DNA of 6,685 nucleotides from Alphaproteobacteria bacterium (lineage in GTDB: Bacteria > Pseudomonadota > Alphaproteobacteria > UBA828). The notes beneath the pieces were generated by a model, which searched no databases, was not told where the DNA came from, and worked only from the letters and a program-made list of their open reading frames with translations. The position numbers were made by a program, and so were the translations under genes. Where the stretch lies: contig JABJCZ010000327.1 in NCBI GenBank assembly GCA_018668475.1, positions 1 through 6,685 of the forward strand. Direction: 5' to 3'. Positions 1-4,436 of the stretch are shown here, in pieces (the first letter of the stretch is position 1; every line of letters starts with the position of its first letter).

Positions 1-289
1 CGTCCACATAGGTTTCCTGGCCATCCTGCTGAATATTGTAGGAGCGGTAGATCTGTTCGTCCGGGTCGCGAAACGCGTTCCAGTCCGTATGTTTGAGCGG
101 ACTGCCGTTGCGGTATTTCAGATACCACTTGTTCATGTGGGTGCCGGAGGACATTGCCCACGGCATGTCACCATCGGTGCTCCAGAGCAAATTGGTCGAT
201 ACGATTTCGTATTCGCTCGGGCGCCGGCGTTGACCCGCCAGATGGCTCCAGGTCTTGAGCGGTTTGCTCAGGTCAGTTGGTTCACTCAT
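1..289 (-). CDS. tmoE: Four-component diiron monooxygenase, hydroxylase beta subunit (TmoE-like), 3' end missing
   Basis: This is the N-terminal 96 residues of the beta subunit of a toluene/alkene-type diiron monooxygenase hydroxylase. The translation begins MSEPTDLSKPLKTWSHLAG, then has RRPSEYEIVS, the segment MNKWYLKYRNGSPLKH, and DWNAFRDPDEQIYRSYN. These align, from memory of the family, with the start of TmoE (TWSHLAEMRKKPSEYDIVS, YRNASPLKHDNWDAFTDPDQ). The beta subunit is catalytically inactive. It pairs with alpha and gamma in the (αβγ)2 hydroxylase and helps form the docking surface for the effector and ferredoxin. The start is the ATG at 289, with a GGGAG Shine-Dalgarno sequence about 7 nt upstream. 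It lies 32 nt after the effector gene in the same operon. Family members are about 320–330 residues, so roughly two thirds lies beyond the left edge. Family assignment is firm; the substrate is unknown. Confidence 0.93.
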   Translation of the reverse strand, partial: MSEPTDLSKPLKTWSHLAGQRRRPSEYEIVSTNLLWSTDGDMPWAMSSGTHMNKWYLKYRNGSPLKHTDWNAFRDPDEQIYRSYNIQQDGQETYVD

Positions 290-321
290 GATCTTGCTCC
301 CGGCGCTGGTGCTACCAGCCG

Positions 322-621
322 TCAAAGGGTCCGCTGAAGGTAGAAACGCATCTGATCGTCAGTTGTCTCAATCCGGCCGGAAAATGATGTGAGATTAATT
401 TCCAGCTCCGCCATGGCGAACGGTCGCCCCATAGCTCGGGACATCGTTTCGCGGCGAATTACACATTCACCTTCGGTCTCGATCCGGATGTAAGACACCT
501 GGTCCTCAATAACGAAATCTTTGTCGGGGTTGTCCTCCCGAAGGGCCTCAAGCACTGCCTCGGCGACCTCGCCGGCCCGCAGCACGGGCCCGACCGAATT
601 ATTACGTTCCTTGTCACTCAC
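322..621 (-). CDS. tmoD: Monooxygenase effector (coupling) protein, TmoD-like
   Basis: This 99-residue cofactorless protein belongs to the MmoB/DmpM/TmoD effector family. Such proteins bind the hydroxylase alpha subunit, reshape the diiron active site and couple electron delivery to O2 activation and substrate hydroxylation. Visible family hallmarks are NNSVGPVLRAGEVAEAV near the N-terminus (TmoD has NNNVGPIIRAGDLVEPV), a central DFVIEDQVSYIRIETEGEC, then GRPFAMAELEINLTSFSG and a final DDQMRFYLQRTL. The length is close to TmoD (about 103 aa). The start codon is GTG at 621, supported by the GGGAG at 633–629 with a 7-nt spacer and by the correct N-terminal alignment. It lies between the Rieske ferredoxin and beta genes, exactly as in tmo-type operons. 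Nothing is truncated or missing. Confidence 0.95.
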   Translation of the reverse strand: MSDKERNNSVGPVLRAGEVAEAVLEALREDNPDKDFVIEDQVSYIRIETEGECVIRRETMSRAMGRPFAMAELEINLTSFSGRIETTDDQMRFYLQRTL

Positions 622-628
622 CCTATGT

Positions 629-633
629 CTCCC
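629..633 (-). promoter_or_regulatory. Shine-Dalgarno sequence fixing the GTG start of tmoD
   Basis: Read on the minus strand, GGGAG occupies 633–629 and is followed by the 7-nt spacer ACATAGG and then GTG at 621. The site decides for a GTG start here, because there is no in-frame ATG nearby and the protein alignment with TmoD begins at this codon. Confidence 0.7.
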
Positions 634-654
634 AACGGTACAACGGTGATCGCC

Positions 655-990
655 TCAGGCGGATGCGAATTTTGGTTCAATGCTCTCGATATCGACGAAA
701 ACGTCGTCGCCCTCGACTTTGACCGGATATTTTGCCACCTCGGCATGACTGGGGTTCACACCCTTGCCGCTCACCACATCAAATTGCCACAGGTGCATGC
801 TACAGGTCAGAACGGCACCATCGAGACTACCGTCGGCAAGCTCGACCTCCTGATGCGGGCACTGCGCTTGAATCGCGTGAATGCCGCCTTCCTCCAGATG
901 CACCAACAAAATATCCGTCCCGCTGACCTCAAAACTTTCCATATCGCCCTGCCAGATATCGTCAAGGCTACACACGCGTTCAAACGCCAT
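655..990 (-). CDS. tmoC: Rieske-type [2Fe-2S] ferredoxin of the monooxygenase, TmoC-like
   Basis: This 111-residue soluble Rieske ferredoxin carries electrons from the NADH-dependent reductase (tmoF, not in the window) to the diiron hydroxylase. The cluster motif is complete: C44-P-H46 in QAQCPHQE and C63-x-x-H66 in LTCSMHLWQF, giving the two-Cys/two-His ligand set with the usual 16-residue gap. The opening MAFERVCSLDDIWQGDMESF and the end VKVEGDDVFVDIESIEP closely match TmoC as I recall it (112 aa). The start was set at the ATG at 990. The reading frame extends upstream into tmoB, but the homology begins here, and the resulting gap to tmoB is 16 nt. Only a weak GAAAG-like ribosome site precedes it, so translation may depend on coupling to tmoB. 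Confidence 0.95.
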   Translation of the reverse strand: MAFERVCSLDDIWQGDMESFEVSGTDILLVHLEEGGIHAIQAQCPHQEVELADGSLDGAVLTCSMHLWQFDVVSGKGVNPSHAEVAKYPVKVEGDDVFVDIESIEPKFASA

Positions 991-1006
991 AACGTCGGCT
1001 TTCGGG

Positions 1007-1282
1007 TCAGCTCTGCGGGTCGGTAAAATAGACGTCGATGCAATCGTACATCGCCAATCCCGCGTCTTTGACCGTGATGTCCGGCGAAAAGGGCTCGGCA
1101 TTGTCGTCATCCGTCGTCGGGCGAACCCGCAGAATCTTACCTGGCTGATCTTTGACATGGACGCCAACAGACTGATGGGCGCAGGCGGCGGCAAGCTCGG
1201 CAATGGTGTCGCTTGCCTGGGTGTCTACCACCTTGACATGACAGTCATGTTGAAAACGCGACAGGATCGGGAAGTTGTCCAT
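1007..1282 (-). CDS. tmoB: Monooxygenase hydroxylase gamma subunit, TmoB-like
   Basis: This 91-residue small subunit belongs to the (αβγ)2 hydroxylase of four-component diiron monooxygenases. TmoB has a ubiquitin-like fold, contacts the alpha subunit and has no cofactor. Family features seen are MDNFPILSRFQHDCHVKVVD (TmoB starts MSAFPVHAAFEKDFLVQLV), the central LAAACAHQSVGVHV, PGKILRVRP, and the C-terminal stretch FSPDITVKDAGLAMYDCIDV (TmoB: FPRDMTIAESGLNPTEVIDV). It is a few residues longer than TmoB (about 84 aa), with the extra residues in the TTDDDNAE loop and at the C-terminus. The ATG at 1282 follows the tmoA stop by 9 nt. The AGGGGG ribosome site overlaps that TAG stop codon, which points to translational coupling and equal production of alpha and gamma. 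Confidence 0.93.
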   Translation of the reverse strand: MDNFPILSRFQHDCHVKVVDTQASDTIAELAAACAHQSVGVHVKDQPGKILRVRPTTDDDNAEPFSPDITVKDAGLAMYDCIDVYFTDPQS

Positions 1283-1291
1283 GGCTGCCCC

Positions 1292-2788
1292 CTACTCCGC
1301 GGCCTGGGCGCGGAAGCCCTCGATCCAGCTATAGTCGGCACCGTCATGCCCACCTTCGCTGACAACACCAATGCCCATATAGGCCAATACACCGTCAAGG
1401 GTGGGCGGCTGAATTTCGCCAGAATACAAGCGATCAACGATCGACTCATGATCCTTGTAGCGGTCCGGGTCGGTGGTGAAGATCCAGCGGCAAGGCTCAG
1501 TGCAGAAATTATAGCGCCGCCCCTCATGCTCATGCTGAAGAACCCGCGCCTTCCACGGCTCGCCGGGCCGATTGGAGATGGGAATCTGGCACATGTTGCA
1601 GATGATGGGGAGGCATTCTGGATGCGTCTTCTCTTCCCGACCGGCCAGCAAATTGTCGGTAATCACATCCCAGTAGGTGCCGTAACTCGCGTTCCAGCCG
1701 GGGTATTTTTCCTCCAGCCACTGGCGTTCCTCGGGGCTGACCGCGCCCGGCGGGTTCCACCATACGGTCGGTCGCCACGACCAGATACCACCCTGCTGGC
1801 AGTGATGATGGTTCTCAATGTCGTCGAGGAATTCATCCCAATACCACGGACGTTCCAGCCCGATATCCTCTACCTGGCGAACATATTGGCGGTTAACCCA
1901 TTCGTACATGAACTCCTTGAACGATAAATGCCGTTGCTCCAGCGGAATGTAGTAATCCATCGGAATACCGACGGTGATGGAAAATAGCCGCCACATGCGC
2001 CAGAACGCGATATCAAGTATCTGCTGCGCTTCCTTTTTGCGGCCATTACGCACCATGATCTCGATGGACGGTGTGCCCAGCTGTGCATGGCGCGCCTCAT
2101 CCGACTGAATGCTGGTAATGAGATTGGCGAACGTAAAATCGCCCACGTTCGCCGCGTCCGTCGAGAGGCCGATCATCTGCAGATTGGTCAGGCCCGTCTC
2201 AAACGCAAATGACACCATCAGCGTGCCGGTTATGGCGTCGCGACACATCATGATGTCGTCAAACGCGTGCCGCCCGCCAACCACTGCCCAGTTATTGGTA
2301 TGGGCAGCTTCGTGCGCCCAGTCATACTGGCGATCGCGATGTACCAGCTCATGCGGGAAGAACAGCTGAAGCTGGGCATGACGCAGCTCGTCCAGCATGC
2401 CGAACGTCGCCATATTGCGCATCGAGGGCGACGGCCCAAAGCGAACCATGCGAGCCTGAAACTGACAGGCCTGATATTCGGTCAATGCGACCGAGCCATA
2501 GTGAAGCTTAAGAACGCTCGCCCAACCTTCACCTGCTTCATCATGAAATTTCGAACGCGAAAGCGCCGCCTTGACGGAATAGGCCGAAGAATCCTTCTCG
2601 CGTTGGATTTTTACATATTCGCGATACGAGACCTTGTAGGGCTCATCAAAGGTTTCCCATTCCTCAACAGGTATGCCGTAAGGGTCGCTGAGCTCGGGCG
2701 GAAACAACTCTTCGCGTGACACGTATCCTGGGGTCCAGTTCGTGTCTCGAGCGATGTCGTACCATTCATGTCTGTCGAGCAATGCCAT
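1292..2788 (-). CDS. tmoA: Diiron monooxygenase hydroxylase alpha (catalytic) subunit, TmoA family
   Basis: This 498-residue catalytic subunit activates O2 at a carboxylate-bridged diiron centre to hydroxylate or epoxidise hydrocarbons. All six iron ligands are present: E104, E134 and H137 (DELRH), E197 (FAFETG), E231 and H234 (DEARH), at the same residue numbers as toluene 4-monooxygenase TmoA (500 aa). T201, Q228, A107, F176 and F196 also match. Against TmoA as I recall it, four pocket positions differ: V100 (Ile), T103 (Gly), V192 (Leu), M205 (Phe). Residues 390–440 form a YHS-type domain with C397/C400 (CNMC) and C429/C433 (FCTEPC). TmoA has lost most of these cysteines, while phenol hydroxylases keep them. 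The ATG at 2788 has a strong GGGAGG site 6 nt upstream. It is the first gene of the operon. The start MALLDRHEWYDIARDTNWTP also resembles isoprene monooxygenase alpha subunits, so the symbol marks the family and not a proven toluene substrate. Confidence 0.95.
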   Translation of the reverse strand: MALLDRHEWYDIARDTNWTPGYVSREELFPPELSDPYGIPVEEWETFDEPYKVSYREYVKIQREKDSSAYSVKAALSRSKFHDEAGEGWASVLKLHYGSVALTEYQACQFQARMVRFGPSPSMRNMATFGMLDELRHAQLQLFFPHELVHRDRQYDWAHEAAHTNNWAVVGGRHAFDDIMMCRDAITGTLMVSFAFETGLTNLQMIGLSTDAANVGDFTFANLITSIQSDEARHAQLGTPSIEIMVRNGRKKEAQQILDIAFWRMWRLFSITVGIPMDYYIPLEQRHLSFKEFMYEWVNRQYVRQVEDIGLERPWYWDEFLDDIENHHHCQQGGIWSWRPTVWWNPPGAVSPEERQWLEEKYPGWNASYGTYWDVITDNLLAGREEKTHPECLPIICNMCQIPISNRPGEPWKARVLQHEHEGRRYNFCTEPCRWIFTTDPDRYKDHESIVDRLYSGEIQPPTLDGVLAYMGIGVVSEGGHDGADYSWIEGFRAQAAE

Positions 2789-2822
2789 TTAAGCCTCCCA
2801 GGCCACAATTTCCGCGACATAC

Positions 2823-2840
2823 GAGGCAGACGGGTGCCTC
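2823..2840 (-). repeat. Perfect 6-bp inverted repeat in the tmoA leader
   Basis: GAGGCA at 2823–2828 and TGCCTC at 2835–2840 are exact reverse complements around a 6-nt centre. The element lies about 35–52 nt upstream of the tmoA ATG. If transcription starts further upstream it would form a small GC-containing hairpin in the 5' untranslated leader; it could equally be a protein-binding site. No U-tract follows, so it is not a classical terminator. Confidence 0.45.
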
Positions 2841-2858
2841 ACATACACGATGTCAACA

Positions 2859-2876
2859 ATAGTGATATTTCACTAT
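2859..2876. promoter_or_regulatory. Operator-like palindrome upstream of tmoA
   Basis: ATAGTGA (2859–2865) and TCACTAT (2870–2876) are perfect 7-bp inverted arms around the 4-nt centre TATT. The dyad lies 71–88 nt before the tmoA start codon. A dyad of this length and symmetry is typical of a dimeric transcription factor site. Its core GTGA-N4-TCAC resembles CRP/FNR-superfamily half-sites but with a 4-nt rather than 6-nt spacer, so no regulator can be named. It overlaps the best candidate −10 on the minus strand, which would suit repression. Confidence 0.5.
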
Positions 2877-2893
2877 GTCTACCTACCAGTCAA
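2865..2893 (-). promoter_or_regulatory. Possible sigma70-type promoter of the tmo operon
   Basis: On the minus strand TTGACT (2893–2888) is separated by 17 nt from AAATAT (2870–2865). The −35 matches five of six consensus bases but the −10 only three of six. An alternative −35, TTGACA at 2856–2851, has no acceptable −10 at normal spacing. Transcription from the first option would give a leader of about 70 nt that includes the 2823–2840 hairpin. This is a weak assignment by eye. Confidence 0.22.
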
Positions 2894-3159
2894 TGATGCC
2901 TGAGTATTTGCATTTTGCCTGATAAATGTCGCGCCGGCGGCATTGAACCCCGATGAACACACCTTCAGCACGGCGCCAATATCCGGGCTAAGTTTATGGA
3001 GATGGTTCTGCACGGCGCGCTCAATCTCGTCGGGATAGCCAAGTGAACCTCCCAAACAAAACGGCCATTGTCCGCGTGGACGCAAATTGGTCTGGCGGCA
3101 CCTCAAAAATCGACCAGTCAATTGCGCGCCTAGCACACTCTCCGAGCGAGCCCCGCATA

Positions 3160-3173
3160 TTGATTCAGGTCAT
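3160..3173 (+). promoter_or_regulatory. FNR/FixK-like binding site upstream of the usp gene
   Basis: TTGATTCAGGTCAT at 3160–3173 matches the anaerobic regulator pattern TTGAT-N4-GTCAA (FNR, Anr, FixK, FnrL families) at nine of ten defined bases. A candidate −10, TCTAAG, lies at 3200–3205. That puts the box centre about 45 nt before a likely start point, close to the class II activator position. Universal stress genes in proteobacteria are often targets of such regulators. The regulator gene itself is not in the window. Confidence 0.5.
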
Positions 3174-3239
3174 TGATTTGCGCTCCGAACGGCCCAAACT
3201 CTAAGGGTAACCATTAATTCCGACCGAGAGGGGCATACC

Positions 3240-4076
3240 ATGAGCTATCAGACCATACTTGTTCAATTGGACGGCACGCCGAGAGACAAAGTGCGTCTGG
3301 ACATTGCCGCTCGCATTGGCGCACGGGATCGTGCCCATCTGGTAGGCCTGTTCGTCATTCACCCGTTCTACCCGTCGCTCGGCACCTTTGGAGACCCCGC
3401 AGCCGGGGTTGTCGCCGACCTGCAGCGCCAGTACCGCGAAGACGCAGCGAAAACCTCCGAGACCGTGCGGGCCGCTGCCGTGAAAGCAGCGTCCGATGCG
3501 GACCTCCCTTTCGAATGGCGGGCCGTGGAAGGCTTTGCAGAAGATGTCGTGCCAGTCCATGCGCGCTATGCAGACCTGAATATACTTGGTCAACCCGATC
3601 CGGATTCCGCCGAACCGGGCGTCAACCGCTCGCTTGCTGTCCTGACAGTGATGAACGCCGGTCGCCCGGTGCTCACTGTTCCCTATGCCGGTCAGTTTGC
3701 AACCCTTGGTGAAACCGTTCTGGTCGCATGGAACGGCTCGCGGGAGGCCGCGCGATCTGTGCACGACGCAATGCCACTGTTGAAGGTGGCCAAAAGCGTT
3801 TCGGTGCTGAGCGTCAACCCGCAAGCAGACAACCACATCGCCGGGTTCGATATCTCTGCTCAGCTCGCTCGCCACGGTGTAAACACCGAAACCGTTCGCA
3901 CAGTTTCAGACGATGTATCGGTCGGTGACCTGATGCTGTCCGAAGCAGCCGATCTTGGTTCAGATCTCATCGTCATGGGTGGGTACGGTCACTCTCGGCT
4001 ACGTGAACTTATTCTTGGCGGCGTCTCGCAAACCCTTATGAGCACCATGACAGTGCCGGTTTTTATGTCCCATTAG
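3240..4076 (+). CDS. Universal stress protein with tandem UspA domains
   Basis: This 278-residue cytoplasmic protein has two UspA-like domains. The N-terminal domain (about 1–150) begins MSYQTILVQLDGT and ends in GRPVLTVPYAG. It lacks a glycine-rich nucleotide motif and looks degenerate. The C-terminal domain (about 157–278) begins GETVLVAWNGSREAARSV. It carries the ATP-binding signature G-x2-G-x9-G as GGYGHSRLRELILGG (residues 247–261), followed by VSQTLMSTMTVPVFMSH. Such proteins bind ATP and act in survival under starvation, oxidative or low-oxygen stress; the partner and exact role are not deducible. The ATG at 3240 has a strong GAGAGGGG ribosome site with a 6-nt spacer. It stands alone, divergent from the monooxygenase operon, with an FNR-like box about 70 nt upstream. 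No signal peptide or membrane segment is visible. Confidence 0.92.
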   Translation: MSYQTILVQLDGTPRDKVRLDIAARIGARDRAHLVGLFVIHPFYPSLGTFGDPAAGVVADLQRQYREDAAKTSETVRAAAVKAASDADLPFEWRAVEGFAEDVVPVHARYADLNILGQPDPDSAEPGVNRSLAVLTVMNAGRPVLTVPYAGQFATLGETVLVAWNGSREAARSVHDAMPLLKVAKSVSVLSVNPQADNHIAGFDISAQLARHGVNTETVRTVSDDVSVGDLMLSEAADLGSDLIVMGGYGHSRLRELILGGVSQTLMSTMTVPVFMSH

Positions 4077-4093
4077 ACATTCCCAGTGCGGAT

Positions 4094-4115
4094 ATTTGTT
4101 CACATTGCAACAAAT
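4094..4115. repeat. AT-rich inverted repeat after usp
   Basis: ATTTGTT at 4094–4100 and AACAAAT at 4109–4115 are exact 7-bp inverted arms around an 8-nt centre. It lies 18 nt after the usp stop. The stem is AT-rich and no T-run follows, so it is a poor intrinsic terminator; a protein-binding dyad is equally possible. Confidence 0.4.
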
Positions 4116-4188
4116 GGCCGCGTCCGGTTGAACCCTGCCGACGTGTCAATCGGCAATATTTGAATGGGTAACGAAGGGTTAATAGAAA

Positions 4189-4214
4189 ATTTGTTACAAA
4201 TCAAAGTGTTACAA
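4189..4214. repeat. Short palindrome plus repeated TGTTACAA motif
   Basis: ATTTGTTACAAAT (4189–4201) is a perfect odd-centred palindrome. Its core TGTTACAA (4192–4199) recurs exactly at 4207–4214, giving two copies 15 bp apart in an AT-rich stretch upstream of uvrC. Tandem copies on roughly one and a half helical turns could be paired regulator sites, but no known factor is recognised. Confidence 0.4.
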
Positions 4215-4285
4215 CTCATGCCTAAAAAACAGGCAGCGAGGTTCAAGGCGTTATGAATCAGGCCACTACGACGTCACAGACCGGC

Positions 4286-4306
4286 TTTTCCACAAGGTTA
4301 TCCACA
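4286..4306 (+). promoter_or_regulatory. Two tandem DnaA-box-like sequences upstream of uvrC
   Basis: TTATCCACA at 4298–4306 is a perfect match to the strong DnaA-box consensus, and TTTTCCACA at 4286–4294 matches eight of nine bases. They have the same orientation and lie 12 bp apart start to start. A third, poor match (six of nine) lies on the opposite strand at 4312–4320. They sit about 130–150 nt before the uvrC start. They may be a DnaA-controlled or DnaA-titrating site; the sequence match is clear but function is inferred. Confidence 0.5.
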
Positions 4307-4319
4307 GGATAGGTGGAAA
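4287..4319. repeat. Nested inverted repeat enclosing the DnaA-like boxes
   Basis: TTTCCAC (4287–4293) pairs with GTGGAAA (4313–4319). Inside it, TATCC (4299–4303) pairs with GGATA (4307–4311) around the 3-nt loop ACA. Together they can fold as one hairpin with an asymmetric internal loop (5 nt on the left, 1 nt on the right). It is not followed by a T-run close enough for a standard terminator. Confidence 0.45.
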
Positions 4320-4436
4320 CCTGCTAACGGTTTTGGAGGCGCCACAAACGCGACCCGGAAGTATTTGATTCCGCAGGAGAGCCGAATTCTGAATGCCGCA
4401 TTGACGTGCTGCCCGCCGTGCGTGATATGTCATGGA

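Larger units (their letters stand above)
2789..3239. other. Divergent intergenic control region between tmoA and the usp gene
   Basis: These 451 nt separate the leftward monooxygenase operon from the rightward stress gene. The tmoA-proximal 110 nt hold two inverted repeats and possible promoter hexamers. The usp-proximal 80 nt hold an FNR/FixK-like box and the ribosome site. The middle part (about 2895–3155) has only short open frames: an 85-codon minus-strand frame starting with GTG and a 53-codon plus-strand frame starting with GTG at 3043. Neither has a recognisable family or a convincing ribosome site. I see no regulator gene, transposon end or RNA gene here. Confidence 0.6.
4077..4436. 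other. Gene-free region between usp and uvrC
   Basis: This stretch of 360 nt has no convincing gene. From left to right it holds an AT-rich inverted repeat (4094–4115), a possible promoter for uvrC (TTGAAT 4160–4165, 17-nt spacer, TAGAAA 4183–4188), the TGTTACAA repeats (4189–4214), a weak TGCCT/AGGCA hairpin (4219–4235), two DnaA-box-like sequences in a nested inverted repeat (4286–4319), and a GGAGG at 4335–4339 with no start codon at a usable distance. A 19-codon frame from the ATG at 4253 ends at 4312 and is probably chance. No GTTC-N7-GTTC LexA box of the alphaproteobacterial type was found by eye. Confidence 0.55.

Noticed and set aside
881..1927. Long plus-strand open frame of 348 codons antisense to tmoA, tmoB and tmoC
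   Set aside because: It lies wholly opposite three clearly homologous genes, has no recognisable domain or ribosome site, and is explained by codon bias on the minus strand.
2823..2840. Sigma54 (−24/−12) promoter for tmoA from GGCAC ... TGC
   Set aside because: The GG and GC elements are separated by 9 nt, whereas functional sigma54 promoters need 10; the match is better explained by the inverted repeat.
2879..3136. 85-codon minus-strand frame (and a 53-codon plus-strand frame from 3043) in the divergent intergenic region
   Set aside because: Both begin with GTG, have no convincing Shine-Dalgarno and no recognisable family; they overlap each other on opposite strands. A decayed gene remnant cannot be excluded.
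3201..3875. Minus-strand open frame of 224 codons
   Set aside because: It is antisense to the universal stress gene, which has clear family motifs and a strong ribosome site; the antisense product resembles nothing known.
4094..4115. Rho-independent terminator of usp
   Set aside because: The stem is AT-rich with an 8-nt loop and is not followed by a T-run.
4253..4312. 19-codon leader-peptide-like frame upstream of uvrC
   Set aside because: Its ribosome site is poorly spaced, its composition is not that of an attenuation leader, and no terminator/antiterminator pair follows.
4077..4436. Chromosomal replication origin or plasmid origin
   Set aside because: Only two good DnaA-like boxes and no origin-linked genes (dnaA, hemE, parAB, rep) are present; kept as a finding about DnaA-like boxes, not as an origin.
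4077..4436. LexA (SOS) box controlling uvrC
   Set aside because: No GTTC-N7-GTTC was found; the nearest GTTC occurrences (4098, 4241) lack a second half-site at the right distance.
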